64,000 nt of DNA from Streptomyces poonensis (GTDB taxonomy: Bacteria > Actinomycetota > Actinomycetes > Streptomycetales > Streptomycetaceae). The position numbers and the translations under genes are program-made. Positions 1 to 8,082 of this stretch are shown here, one piece after another. The notes beneath the pieces were generated by a model that made no database searches, was not told the DNA's origin, and was given only the letters and a program-made list of their open reading frames with translations. The DNA lies in the NCBI RefSeq assembly GCF_014650915.1, contig NZ_BMVW01000011.1, positions 204,185 through 268,184 on the forward strand, given 5' to 3'. How positions within the stretch are numbered: the first letter of the stretch is position 1; each line of letters opens with the position of its first letter.

Positions 1-392
1 TCCGGCTGAGCGAGGAGCGGCCCGCCGGCCTCTACGGCACGAAGTGGCAGGTGACCGCACTCCTCGACGGGGACTCCGCCCACTCGCTGCCCGAGGAGGC
101 GAAGGGGAAGGCCTGGCTCACCTTCGACCGGGAGGCCGGCACGGTCAGCGGCAGCCTCGGCTGCAACCAGGTCTCCGCCAAGGCGACCGTGCGCGACGCG
201 ACGGTACGCGACGGTCACATCACCCTCGGCACCCCGAAGACCACCCGCACGATGTGCGACGGCTCACTCATGGAGACCGAGCAGAGCCTGCTCGATCTCT
301 TCAAGAACAAGGTCAGCTACGAGATCGATCACCGCACCATCACGCTGACCAGCGAAAACGGCGAGGGTTTCAGTGCGGTGGCCAACGAGTGA
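1..392 (+). CDS. META domain protein, C-terminal part
   Basis: The reading frame is open from base 3 and stops with TGA at 390-392; the start lies beyond the left edge. The roughly 130 visible residues match a META/HslJ domain: the opening LYGTKWQVTAL, the SGSLGCNQV segment and the later TMCDGSLMETEQ segment are the family hallmarks. Such domains occur in secreted or lipid-anchored proteins of the cell envelope; their biochemical role is not settled. The missing N-terminus prevents me from seeing a signal peptide or lipobox. It lies 85 bp upstream of purF on the same strand and is probably not functionally linked to purine synthesis. Confidence 0.75.
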   Translation, partial: RLSEERPAGLYGTKWQVTALLDGDSAHSLPEEAKGKAWLTFDREAGTVSGSLGCNQVSAKATVRDATVRDGHITLGTPKTTRTMCDGSLMETEQSLLDLFKNKVSYEIDHRTITLTSENGEGFSAVANE

Positions 393-477
393 GACCTGTG
401 GGAAAGGGCCGCCCCAGCCGTGGTATCCGAGATCACCGGATTCGGACCAGTGCGCGATCTCGCCTACACTCGGTGGC

Positions 478-2004
478 GTGCCACGTGGTGACGGTCGACT
501 CAATCACGATCTGCTCCCCGGCGAGAAAGGCCCCCAGGACGCGTGTGGCGTCTTCGGAGTCTGGGCGCCGGGCGAAGAGGTCGCAAAGCTCACGTACTTC
601 GGGCTCTACGCCCTCCAGCATCGGGGCCAGGAATCCGCGGGTATCGCGGTCAGCAACGGCTCCCAGATCCTCGTCTTCAAGGACATGGGCCTCGTATCCC
701 AGGTCTTCGACGAAACCTCGCTCGGCGCGCTCCAGGGCCACATCGCCGTAGGCCACGCGCGCTACTCCACCACCGGCGCCTCCGTCTGGGAGAACGCCCA
801 GCCGACGTTCCGCGCCACCGCCCGCGGCTCCATCGCGCTCGGCCACAACGGCAACCTGGTCAACACCGCCCAGCTCGCCGAGATGGTCGCCGACCTGCCC
901 AAGCAGGACGGCCGCACCCCGCAGGTCGCCGCGACCAACGACACCGACCTGGTCACCGCGCTGCTGGCCGGCCAGGTCGACGACGAAGGCAGGCCGCTCA
1001 GCATCGAGGACGCGGCCGCCAAGGTCCTCCCGCAGGTCCAGGGCGCCTTCTCGCTCGTCTTCATGGACGAGCACACCCTCTACGCCGCCCGCGACCCGCA
1101 GGGCATCCGCCCGCTGGTCCTCGGCCGGCTGGAGCGCGGCTGGGTGGTCGCCTCCGAGACCGCCGCCCTCGACATCTGCGGCGCCAGCTTCGTCCGCGAG
1201 ATCGACCCGGGCGAGTTCGTCGCCATCGACGAGAACGGCCTGCGTACCTCGCGCTTCGCGGAAGCGAAGCCCAAGGGCTGTGTCTTCGAATATGTGTACC
1301 TGGCCCGCCCGGACACCGACATCGCCGGCCGGAACGTCTACCTGTCCCGCGTCGAGATGGGCCGCCGCCTCGCCGCGGAGGCCCCCGCCGAGGCCGACCT
1401 CGTCATAGCCACCCCGGAGTCCGGCACTCCGGCCGCGATCGGCTACGCCGAGGCCAGCGGCATCCCGTTCGGCAGCGGCCTGGTGAAGAACGCCTACGTC
1501 GGACGTACGTTCATCCAGCCCTCGCAGACGATCCGCCAGCTGGGCATCCGCCTGAAGCTGAACCCTCTGAAGGAAGTCATCAAGGGCAAGCGCCTGGTGG
1601 TCGTCGACGACTCGATCGTCCGCGGCAACACCCAGCGCGCCCTGGTCCGCATGCTGCGCGAGGCGGGCGCCGCCGAGGTCCACATCCGGATCTCCTCCCC
1701 GCCCGTGAAGTGGCCCTGCTTCTTCGGCATCGACTTCGCCACCCGCGCCGAGCTCATCGCCAACGGCATGTCGGTCGACGAGATCGGCCGCTCCCTCGGC
1801 GCCGATTCGCTGGCGTACATCTCCATCGACGGCATGATCGAGGCGACCACCATCGCCAAGCCGAACCTCTGCCGCGCCTGTTTCGACGGCGAGTACCCGA
1901 TGGAGCTCCCGGACCCCGAGCTGCTCGGCAAGCAGCTCCTGGAGACCGAGCTGGCCGCCGGGCCCGCCGCCACGGCCGCCGCCGACGCGATCCGCCGTCC
2001 GTAG
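478..2004 (+). CDS. purF: Amidophosphoribosyltransferase PurF
   Basis: Catalyses the first committed step of de novo purine synthesis, PRPP plus glutamine to 5-phosphoribosylamine. The GTG at 478 gives MPRGDGRLNHD and a 508-residue protein. A 22-residue propeptide precedes Cys23 (the C in QDACGVFGV), the N-terminal glutaminase nucleophile after processing. The PRPP loop VVVDDSIVRGNT is at about 374-386. Cysteines in GCVFEYVYLARPD, WPCFFGIDF and NLCRACFDGEYP match the iron-sulfur ligands of Bacillus-type PurF. The frame is open upstream to 373, but that extension overlaps the preceding gene and lacks family similarity. purM follows after 42 bp, so the two are probably co-transcribed. Confidence 0.97.
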   Translation: MPRGDGRLNHDLLPGEKGPQDACGVFGVWAPGEEVAKLTYFGLYALQHRGQESAGIAVSNGSQILVFKDMGLVSQVFDETSLGALQGHIAVGHARYSTTGASVWENAQPTFRATARGSIALGHNGNLVNTAQLAEMVADLPKQDGRTPQVAATNDTDLVTALLAGQVDDEGRPLSIEDAAAKVLPQVQGAFSLVFMDEHTLYAARDPQGIRPLVLGRLERGWVVASETAALDICGASFVREIDPGEFVAIDENGLRTSRFAEAKPKGCVFEYVYLARPDTDIAGRNVYLSRVEMGRRLAAEAPAEADLVIATPESGTPAAIGYAEASGIPFGSGLVKNAYVGRTFIQPSQTIRQLGIRLKLNPLKEVIKGKRLVVVDDSIVRGNTQRALVRMLREAGAAEVHIRISSPPVKWPCFFGIDFATRAELIANGMSVDEIGRSLGADSLAYISIDGMIEATTIAKPNLCRACFDGEYPMELPDPELLGKQLLETELAAGPAATAAADAIRRP

Positions 2005-2046
2005 CCGGCCCGTTTTCTGCCGTACGACACGAAAGTTCTCATCGTC

Positions 2047-3114
2047 ATGTCTGAGACAACTGGTGCCAGCTACGCGGCCGCGGGCGTCGACATCGAAGCG
2101 GGTGACCGCGCCGTCGAACTGATGAAGGAGTGGGTGAAGAAGACGCAGCGCCCCGAGGTCCTCGGCGGCCTCGGCGGCTTCGCCGGCCTCTTCGACGCCT
2201 CCGCCCTCAAGCGTTACGAGCGCCCCCTGCTCGCCTCCGCCACGGACGGCGTCGGCACGAAGGTCGACATCGCCCGGCAGCTGGGCGTGTACGACACCAT
2301 CGGCCACGACCTCGTCGCGATGGTCATGGACGACATCGTCGTGTGCGGCGCCGAGCCGCTGTTCATGACCGACTACATCTGCGTCGGCAAGGTCCACCCC
2401 GAGCGCGTCGCCGCCATCGTGAAGGGCATCGCCGAGGGCTGTGTGCTCGCCGGGTGCGCCCTGGTAGGCGGCGAGACGGCCGAACACCCGGGTCTGCTGG
2501 GTCCGGACGACTTCGACGTCGCCGGCGCCGGTACGGGCGTCGTGGAGGCCGACCGGCTGCTCGGCGCGGATCGTATCCGTACGGGTGACGCGGTCATCGC
2601 CATGGCCGCCTCGGGCCTTCACTCCAACGGGTACTCGCTGGTCCGGCACGTCCTGCTGGAGCGCGCGGGCCTGGCGCTGGACGCGCGGATCGAGGAGCTC
2701 GGCCGCACCCTCGGCGAGGAGCTGCTCGAGCCCACCAAGATCTACTCGCTGGACTGCCTGGCCCTGATGCGCACCACCGAGGTGCACGCCTTCAGCCACG
2801 TCACCGGCGGCGGCCTCGCGGCCAACCTCGCCCGGGTGATCCCCGACGATCTGCACGCGATCGTCGACCGCTCGACCTGGACCCCGGCTCCGATCTTCGA
2901 CCTCGTCGGCCGGACCGGCGACGTGGAGCGCCTGGAGCTGGAGAAGACCCTCAACATGGGCGTCGGCATGATCGCGATCGTGCCGCAGGAGTCCGCGGAC
3001 GCCGCGCTGACGACGCTCGCCGACCGCGGGGTCGAGGCCTGGGTCGCCGGCGAGATCACCGAGCGGGGCGAGCACACCACGGGCGCCGCTCTGGTCGGGG
3101 ACTACGCGGGCTGA
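2047..3114 (+). CDS. purM: Phosphoribosylformylglycinamidine cyclo-ligase PurM
   Basis: AIR synthetase, the fifth step of purine synthesis: ATP-dependent closure of the imidazole ring. The 355 residues match the usual length. Visible family motifs are YERPLLASATDGVGTK (residues 58-73), GHDLVAMVMDDIVVCGAEP, the GLHSNGYSLVR segment and HVTGGGLAANLAR. The ATG start at 2047 sits 42 bp after the purF stop, an arrangement seen throughout actinobacteria. Transcription probably ends at the strong inverted repeat at 3172-3201. Confidence 0.97.
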   Translation: MSETTGASYAAAGVDIEAGDRAVELMKEWVKKTQRPEVLGGLGGFAGLFDASALKRYERPLLASATDGVGTKVDIARQLGVYDTIGHDLVAMVMDDIVVCGAEPLFMTDYICVGKVHPERVAAIVKGIAEGCVLAGCALVGGETAEHPGLLGPDDFDVAGAGTGVVEADRLLGADRIRTGDAVIAMAASGLHSNGYSLVRHVLLERAGLALDARIEELGRTLGEELLEPTKIYSLDCLALMRTTEVHAFSHVTGGGLAANLARVIPDDLHAIVDRSTWTPAPIFDLVGRTGDVERLELEKTLNMGVGMIAIVPQESADAALTTLADRGVEAWVAGEITERGEHTTGAALVGDYAG

Positions 3115-3171
3115 CACCCGGGACGCAGCGGTGAGCACCGGTTCGCCCGCCCGGCGGCGGACAGCACACAA

Positions 3172-3201
3172 CCCGGTCCGTGGCGTGGGCCACGGACCGG
3201 G
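3172..3201. terminator. Bidirectional stem-loop between purM and DUF3073
   Basis: A 12-bp perfect inverted repeat, CCCGGTCCGTGG paired with CCACGGACCGGG around a 6-nt loop. It lies between the convergent ends of purM (plus) and the DUF3073 gene (minus), so it can terminate both. No U-tract follows, as is common for GC-rich actinobacterial terminators. Confidence 0.75.
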
Positions 3202-3219
3202 CGGAAAGTCAGTGCAAGG

Positions 3220-3465
3220 TCAAGCGCCGCGACGATGCGAGGACTGGTCGTCCTCGTCGTCCTCGTCGTCCCCGTACAGCTCGGCGTACCGTGCGTACGG
3301 GTCGTCGTCGTGCTCATCGTCCTCGAAGTGGTCGCCGTTCGGCGGCACGTTCGACGTCGATGCGCCCAGCTCCTCGGCCAGGCGTGAGAGATCCGTCCCA
3401 CCGCTGTTGTACTTCAGCTGGCGGGCGACCTTCGTCTGCTTGGCCTTGGCCCGGCCGCGCCCCAT
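3220..3465 (-). CDS. DUF3073 family protein
   Basis: An 81-residue protein opening MGRGRAKAKQTKVARQLKY, the signature of the actinobacterial DUF3073 family; function unknown. The N-terminal half is basic. The C-terminal half is extremely acidic, with runs of Asp and Glu between residues 48 and 75, giving a strongly bipolar protein that could bind nucleic acid or a basic partner (inference). The neighbourhood purF-purM-DUF3073 is conserved in Streptomyces. No signal peptide or membrane segment is visible. Confidence 0.85.
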   Translation of the reverse strand: MGRGRAKAKQTKVARQLKYNSGGTDLSRLAEELGASTSNVPPNGDHFEDDEHDDDPYARYAELYGDDEDDEDDQSSHRRGA

Positions 3466-3744
3466 GGCTCGACCCCCTCAACGACGGGGCTCGACGGCCC
3501 CAGAGTCTTGACGCGTTCATGATCTAGAACGGGCTCTCCGTGGAGAGACCGTCCGTAGGGCTTCCACGGTACCTGAGCCCGCGCCCATACGGTACGTCGC
3601 CCGCAGCACGCGCGTGTGCACAGGACCTGTGAGAAACCCTGTCCTCGCTGGTCAATGGCGATTTTAACCACTTGTTGCCCGACGACCCGCCGACAAGAGT
3701 GAGAGTTGTCTCTAACCGCCGTGCCGGGTACCGGTCGCCCATGA

Positions 3745-3782
3745 GGGCGGCCGCCCCGCCCGGAGGTCCCGGCGGGCCGCCC
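3745..3782 (-). terminator. GC-rich stem-loop downstream of valine dehydrogenase
   Basis: Outer arms GGGCGGCC (3745-3752) and GGCCGCCC (3775-3782) pair perfectly, and inner CGCC/GGCG pairs extend the stem. It is 34 bp past the stop of the minus-strand valine dehydrogenase gene and is its likely terminator. The rest of the 350-bp gap to the DUF3073 start (3466-3744) is non-coding on both strands; it must carry the DUF3073 promoter, but I cannot pick hexamers with confidence. Confidence 0.55.
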
Positions 3783-3815
3783 CGGAGGAAACCCCCGGAG
3801 CGGCCCGGCGGACGG

Positions 3816-4907
3816 TCAGCGTCCGCGCGCGTCCGCCATGCGCTGCTCGGCGATCCGGTCGGCGGCGGCCGCCGGCGGAATACCGTCGGTCTTCGCACGT
3901 GCGAATATGGCGAGCGTGGTGTCGTAAATCTTCGAGGCTTTGGCTTTGCACCGCTCGAAGTCGAAGCCGTGCAGCTCGTCGGCCACCTGGATGACGCCGC
4001 CGGCGTTCACGACGTAGTCCGGCGCATAGAGGATGCCGCGGTCGGCCAGGTCCTTCTCCACGCCCGGGTGCGCGAGCTGGTTGTTCGCCGCGCCGCAGAC
4101 CACGCGGGCGGTCAGCACGGGCACGGTGTCGTCGTTCAGGACTCCGCCCAGCGCGCACGGGGCGTACACGTCGAGCCCCTCGGTCCGGATCAGCGCGTCG
4201 GTGTCCGCGACGGCCGTCACGGACGGGTGGCGCTCGAGGATCCGCCGCACGGACTCCTCGCGCACGTCGGTGATCACGACCTCGGCGCCCTCCTCCAGCA
4301 GGTGCCCCACCAGGTGGTGGCCGACCTTGCCCACGCCGGCGACGCCGACCTTGCGGCCGCGCAGCGACGGGTCGCCCCAGAGGTGCTCGGCCGAGGCCCG
4401 CATGCCCTGGTACACGCCGAAGGCGGTGAGCACCGACGAGTCGCCGGCCCCGCCGTTCTCGGGTGAACGGCCCGTCGTCCAGCGGCACTCGCGGGCCACC
4501 ACGTCCATGTCGGCGACGTACGTGCCGACATCGCATGCGGTGACGTACCGCCCGCCGAGCGAGGCCACGAACCGGCCGTAGGCCAGCAGGAGTTCCTCGG
4601 TCTTGACCCGCTCCGGGTCGCCGATGATGACGGCTTTGCCGCCACCGTGGCCGAGGCCGGCCATGGCGTTCTTGTACGACATCCCCCGCGCCAGGTTCAG
4701 CGCGTCGGCGACGGCCTCGGCCTCGCTCGCGTACGGGTAGAAGCGGGTGCCGCCGAGCGCGGGGCCCAGGGCGGTGGAGTGGATGGCGATCACGGCCTTG
4801 AGGCCGCTGGCGCGGTCCTGGCAGAGCACGACCTGCTCATGGCCGCCCTGGTCCGAGTGGAACAGGGTGTGCAGGACCTCAGCGGTTGCGCCGGTTACGT
4901 CGGTCAC
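3816..4907 (-). CDS. vdh: Valine (branched-chain amino acid) dehydrogenase
   Basis: NAD-dependent oxidative deamination of valine, leucine and isoleucine to 2-keto acids, which in Streptomyces feed acyl-CoA pools for polyketide synthesis. The 363 residues match the Glu/Leu/Phe/Val dehydrogenase family: GLGHGGGK with catalytic Lys91, Lys79 in GMSYKNA, and an NAD-binding GVAGVGKVGHHL near 187-198. The substrate-pocket segment ENGGAGDSSVLTAFGV is present. The GTG start at 4907 has GGAG eight bases upstream. The length and sequence fit the Streptomyces Vdh described biochemically. It is divergent from the next gene across about 235 bp. Confidence 0.93.
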   Translation of the reverse strand: MTDVTGATAEVLHTLFHSDQGGHEQVVLCQDRASGLKAVIAIHSTALGPALGGTRFYPYASEAEAVADALNLARGMSYKNAMAGLGHGGGKAVIIGDPERVKTEELLLAYGRFVASLGGRYVTACDVGTYVADMDVVARECRWTTGRSPENGGAGDSSVLTAFGVYQGMRASAEHLWGDPSLRGRKVGVAGVGKVGHHLVGHLLEEGAEVVITDVREESVRRILERHPSVTAVADTDALIRTEGLDVYAPCALGGVLNDDTVPVLTARVVCGAANNQLAHPGVEKDLADRGILYAPDYVVNAGGVIQVADELHGFDFERCKAKASKIYDTTLAIFARAKTDGIPPAAAADRIAEQRMADARGR

Positions 4908-5142
4908 GGTGGTGACTCCAGTGGTAAGTAGCGGCGGTTGTGGGACGGCACCCGTGCGGGTGGCGGGAGCCGTGGGCTTGAGCGTAGAGCCTGTGGCGGT
5001 CCGTCATCCTCGCGTCGGTCGGGATCACCCTCCCTCGGAGTACGTTCGCACACGCGCGTGGGACGATTCGCAGTGTTTGCCCGCCCGCACAGGTGCGGTT
5101 CTCGCCGGGTTTCGGGCGGGGCCCCGTGGAAAGGGAGCAGGG

Positions 5143-5985
5143 GTGCCCAAGGTGTCCTCGGTGATCGTTCCGTACGCGTCCTACCTCCGCGTCTACGAGC
5201 CGCTGGCCGCCTTCCCGGAGCCGGAGCGCGGTCACTGGGCGCGCTATGCGCGGCGCGCCGACCGCCCGTCGTACCAGGACGAGCTGCGCCGCTCACTGGC
5301 CGATCTGCTGCCCACGCCGCCCGTGCCCGTACCGGTCCACGAGAGCGGTGACGCCTTCGTGCTGAACGTGGACGGGGTGCTCTGCGTCTGTCCCTGGCGC
5401 ACCCGGCTGCGCGGCTGGCAGGCGCTGCGGGACCTGGGCACGGACCTGCCCGCGCCGGTGCTGGACGCGGTGCTGCCGCCGGTCGTGCGCCGCCAGGCCG
5501 TCCAGGACCACGAGCGCTGGCTGGCCCGCAACCCCGACGCCCGCCCGTGGATCCGCTCCTCGACCTGGCATGTCCCGCTGACCTGGTTCGTGCTGGTCGC
5601 GGACGAGGAGCGGACGTACGAGAAGGGGTCGGCCGAGGCCGCGCCGGTGCTGCGGTACCGGACCCCGATGGTGCAGGCGCGGCGCCGGGTGGCGCGGTCC
5701 CTGCGGACGCTGCGGGACGCGATCGACGAGGGGCCGATGATCGACGGCCTGGTGGACGTGGGGCGCTGGCTGGAGGAGTTCCACCCGCGCTCGCTGGTCG
5801 AGCTGGACTACGGCGGGCTCGTGCACGTGCTGCCGGGCGACCAGCTCGACGGGGACCACTCGGCCGCGGACGCCGCCGAGGGCATCGAGGCGCTGCGCAA
5901 CGGGGACGGAAAGGCCGCCGGGGAGGCGTACGGCCGGCTGGTGACGCGCTGGCGGGCGGTACGGGACCGGCGGTCCGCGAACTGA
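5143..5985 (+). CDS. Conserved Streptomyces protein of unknown function
   Basis: A 280-residue soluble protein starting at GTG 5143 (MPKVSSVIVPYASYLRVYEPLAAF), with AGGGAG about six bases upstream. The frame stays open upstream to 4747, but that part overlaps the divergent valine dehydrogenase and is not credible. No catalytic motif, membrane segment or signal peptide is visible; Trp and Arg are frequent. I do not recognise a function. A protein of this type normally stands just before bldC in Streptomyces, so the position is conserved, but the 612-bp gap argues against an operon. Confidence 0.8.
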   Translation: MPKVSSVIVPYASYLRVYEPLAAFPEPERGHWARYARRADRPSYQDELRRSLADLLPTPPVPVPVHESGDAFVLNVDGVLCVCPWRTRLRGWQALRDLGTDLPAPVLDAVLPPVVRRQAVQDHERWLARNPDARPWIRSSTWHVPLTWFVLVADEERTYEKGSAEAAPVLRYRTPMVQARRRVARSLRTLRDAIDEGPMIDGLVDVGRWLEEFHPRSLVELDYGGLVHVLPGDQLDGDHSAADAAEGIEALRNGDGKAAGEAYGRLVTRWRAVRDRRSAN

Positions 5986-6323
5986 GAACCGTTTGCCGGG
6001 GCAACTGGCCGAGCCGACGGCAGAGTTGGCGTCGTGTGACGGAAAAGGCTTCCCGTGATCTGTGGTGTCATGGTGAACTAACGAGTCTTGGCCGGGACCT
6101 GACCATGTGGTGCGCCCGCAGGCGCACATGGGGCCCTCACGAAGCACACATGGCGGGACGTAGGTCCCGATCCGGGCTTTTGTCTCAAGCGTGACGGACG
6201 GCACTTACAAGGGCCTTGCCTCTTACGGCCCTCCTCATGCCAAAATAGGACAAGGAGTCCGGGGGATGTTCCCTCTGCCCACGTATGGGTGGATTCTCGG
6301 TATTGCGCGCTATGGGGGGTCTG

Positions 6324-6464
6324 ATGACTCCTGATCGTCCTGTGACTGATCGTCACAGTGGCGTGACTGTCCGCTATGGCATGGTCCATCGGCTTCCGTC
6401 GCTGATGAACACCTGGGAGGGCAATTCCATCGGTTTGGCCGACGCGGCTGGACAGATGGTGTAG
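6324..6464 (+). CDS. Candidate 46-residue small ORF upstream of bldC
   Basis: ATG at 6324, preceded by a G-rich GGGGGG tract 4-9 bases upstream that could serve as a ribosome binding site, and ending with TAG at 6462-6464. The product begins MTPDRPVTDRHSG and ends ADAAGQMV. Third positions are not strongly G/C biased (many CCT, GAT, CGT, ACT codons), unlike true genes in this window, so coding is doubtful. It may be a leader peptide, a leftover of a larger gene, or chance. Confidence 0.25.
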   Translation: MTPDRPVTDRHSGVTVRYGMVHRLPSLMNTWEGNSIGLADAAGQMV

Positions 6465-6560
6465 TTGTAGTGCCGAGGACAAGCCGTTCGTCCTATAACC
6501 GACTCGACTCGCGTCCGCCATTTCGGGCAACGCGGGTCAAGGTGCAGAATTTAGAGGAAA

Positions 6561-6580
6561 GAACCGAGAAGGTTCGGTTC
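6561..6580 (+). promoter_or_regulatory. Hairpin immediately upstream of the bldC ribosome binding site
   Basis: GAACCGA (6561-6567) and TCGGTTC (6574-6580) form a perfect 7-bp stem with a 6-nt loop. The stem ends five bases before the GAGGAGG Shine-Dalgarno and 17 bases before the ATG. It could be a protein operator at DNA level or an mRNA structure adjusting translation. Confidence 0.5.
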
Positions 6581-6597
6581 TCCCGAGGAGGCCGCTC

Positions 6598-6804
6598 ATG
6601 ACCGCTCGCACCCCTGATGCCGAGCCGCTGCTGACCCCGGCTGAGGTCGCCACCATGTTCCGTGTCGACCCGAAGACGGTGACGCGGTGGGCGAAGGCCG
6701 GCAAGCTCACGTCCATCCGTACGCTCGGCGGGCACCGCCGCTACCGCGAGGCCGAGGTCCGCGCCCTGCTCGCGGGCATTCCGCAGCAGCGCAGCGAGGC
6801 CTGA
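6598..6804 (+). CDS. bldC: Developmental DNA-binding regulator BldC
   Basis: A 68-residue single-domain MerR-like winged helix protein. The segment LLTPAEVATMFRVDPKTVTR followed by WAKAGKLTSIRTLGGHRRY is the helix-turn-helix plus wing characteristic of BldC, and there is no effector domain, as known for this family. BldC binds head-to-tail on direct repeats and delays the onset of Streptomyces sporulation. The start is supported by GAGGAGG at 6585-6591. Upstream is the long leader described separately; downstream lies a strong terminator at 6981. Confidence 0.97.
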   Translation: MTARTPDAEPLLTPAEVATMFRVDPKTVTRWAKAGKLTSIRTLGGHRRYREAEVRALLAGIPQQRSEA

Positions 6805-6980
6805 ACAGCCGTATGACAGGGCGGTTCGGCAGGTCCCCCAACGTGCCGAAACGTCCGAACCGCACAGCTCCAAGCGACGCGGGTCCTGCCCCAACAGGCC
6901 CCACGCCCCACTGCACCGACTTCCCGGAGCTCGCCGAGCTCTTCAGAGCTTCCGGGTGACCGAGAAGGGCACGTCGTCGA

Positions 6981-7017
6981 TCGCGCTGGACTCCGCCGGG
7001 TCCAGCGCGATTTTTTT
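6981..7017 (+). terminator. Intrinsic terminator downstream of bldC
   Basis: A perfect 11-bp stem, TCGCGCTGGAC paired with GTCCAGCGCGA around an 8-nt loop, is followed directly by seven T residues (7011-7017). A T-tract of this kind is unusual in Streptomyces and makes this a convincing rho-independent terminator. It is 176 bp past the bldC stop; a 48-codon ORF in between (ATG 6813, TGA 6957) is open but has no visible family. Confidence 0.9.
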
Positions 7018-7043
7018 GTGCGCCGGCGATGACACCGGCGCAC
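7018..7043. repeat. Second hairpin abutting the bldC terminator
   Basis: GTGCGCCGG and CCGGCGCAC form a perfect 9-bp stem with an 8-nt loop, starting at the base after the T-tract. It may act as a back-up terminator or protect the processed 3' end. Confidence 0.6.
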
Positions 7044-7509
7044 ACGGCCGGTTCGAGCGGGGCGCCGACGGCGGGTGCGATGACGCTCGGGGGGCGCGGG
7101 TGATGCTCAGGGGGCGGCCATGCACGGGACTGCGCCCGTGCGGCCGTTCGGTGCATCCGGACCGTGCGGGCGCCCATGCAGTCGCTCCGTGCGGCCGTTC
7201 CGTGCGGGAGAACCGCAGGCTGTGAGTGCCCTGGCCGGGCCCTGGAAAGGGGCATCGGATCGGCTGTGAGAAGCCACTGAGAGTGGTGCAATTGCACATA
7301 TTAAATTGACCCTTTGTAGGGGGCCCATAAGAAGCGGGGGTCTGAAAACTCATGTGGTGACACCCGTCACATGACGCGTCCCTTGTTGCTCGTGGTGCAT
7401 CTGCGCTAGAGGAGTGGGGAGTTGAGGCGCGTGATGCCCTCCTCCTGGCGCGGGACATGCCTCGGGGTCGTCGCCCCTCTGCAGGGTGTGTATCCCCTGT
7501 CGGCCGCGA
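7044..7509. other. 466-bp intergenic stretch with short repeats
   Basis: No credible gene on either strand. GTGCGGCCGTTC occurs twice (7138-7149 and 7189-7200) within a patch of related GTGCGG/CCGTGCG words. An AT-rich island at 7285-7335 contains TTGACC (7306-7311) and TAAGAA (7328-7333) at 16-bp spacing, a possible plus-strand promoter with no obvious gene to serve. Confidence 0.4.
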
Positions 7510-7731
7510 TCACGCCTTCGACGGGCTTTCGGCCACGGTCGGGACCTCTGTGGCGTACGGGCCGTCCGCGGCCGTCTCCGGGTCGTCCTCGTCCTGCTGC
7601 CCGGGTTCCATGGCCAACCGCAGCAGCCGATGGCAGATCGGGCAGTGGCGGGTCAGATGGCGGTAGGAGGAGGCGGCCGACAGATGGGCACGGAGCAGTG
7701 CGCGGGTCTCGTGCCGAACGGTCGCCGTCAT
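7510..7731 (-). CDS. DUF6274 family protein
   Basis: A 73-residue protein with ATG at 7731 and a good GGAGG six bases upstream. The core TRALLRAHLSAASSYRHLTR followed by HCPICHRLLRLAM matches DUF6274, a small Streptomyces family of unknown function. His and the CPIC pair could bind a metal (inference). The C-terminal third is acidic and low-complexity. It is a single gene with no obvious operon partner, lying downstream of tRNA-Asp on the same strand. Confidence 0.75.
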   Translation of the reverse strand: MTATVRHETRALLRAHLSAASSYRHLTRHCPICHRLLRLAMEPGQQDEDDPETAADGPYATEVPTVAESPSKA

Positions 7732-7871
7732 GCGCCACCTCCGGGGTAGGGGAGCCCTCGTCTCTGGTTACCCAGGGAATGTGACGCCGTCAAGACGCAG
7801 CGACACGCTCCACTTCGGGGAGCGGAGCGTGGTGTGGGGGATATGGCCCGAGAGGTGCCTGCGACATGAGT

Positions 7872-7905
7872 GAGGGCCCCGCATCCTTCCGGATGCGAGG
7901 CCCTC
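7872..7905 (-). terminator. Stem-loop after tRNA-Asp
   Basis: GAGGGCC/GGCCCTC outer arms and GCATCC/GGATGC inner arms with a TTCC loop form an almost perfect stem nine bases past the tRNA 3' end on the minus strand. This is the usual position for a tRNA terminator or processing hairpin. The region from here to the DUF6274 start (7732-7871) holds nothing else I can identify. Confidence 0.7.
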
Positions 7906-7914
7906 CTCGTTGTG

Positions 7915-7989
7915 CGGTCCTGACGGGATTTGAACCCGCGGCCTCCACCTTGACAGGGTGGCGAGCACTCCAAACTGCTCCACAGGACC
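7915..7989 (-). tRNA. tRNA-Asp (GUC)
   Basis: A 75-nt cloverleaf read on the minus strand: acceptor GGTCCTG/CAGGACC, discriminator G, anticodon loop CTGTCAA giving GUC, and T-arm GGGTTCAAATCCC. CCA is not encoded. The sequence is identical to the tRNA-Asp at 15330-15404 in the opposite orientation. Confidence 0.95.
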
Positions 7990-8082
7990 AGGTTTGCGGC
8001 GCTTGTTCGTGCGGTGCGCTGCGAGAAGGACTGTACAGGAGGGTGAGGGCCCTGGTCGAACTCACCCTCCGTACTGACGTCG

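Larger units (their letters stand above)
5986..6597 (+). promoter_or_regulatory. Long upstream/leader region of bldC
   Basis: 612 bases without an established gene and visibly poorer in G+C than the neighbours. It must hold the bldC promoter(s). I see no confident hexamer pair. It contains a candidate 46-codon ORF (6324-6464) and a hairpin (6561-6580) directly before the bldC ribosome binding site, both listed separately. Confidence 0.5.

Noticed and set aside
433..3171. 912-codon open frame on the minus strand over purF and purM
   Set aside because: Antisense shadow of two well-supported genes caused by GC-rich third positions; the translation has no domain.
6813..6959. 48-codon ORF between bldC and its terminator
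   Set aside because: No ribosome binding site or family; it is probably part of the bldC 3' untranslated region.
7422..7784. 120-codon plus-strand ORF opposite DUF6274
   Set aside because: DUF6274 has a good ribosome site and a known family; this frame does not, although the TTGACC-16-TAAGAA upstream made me look twice.
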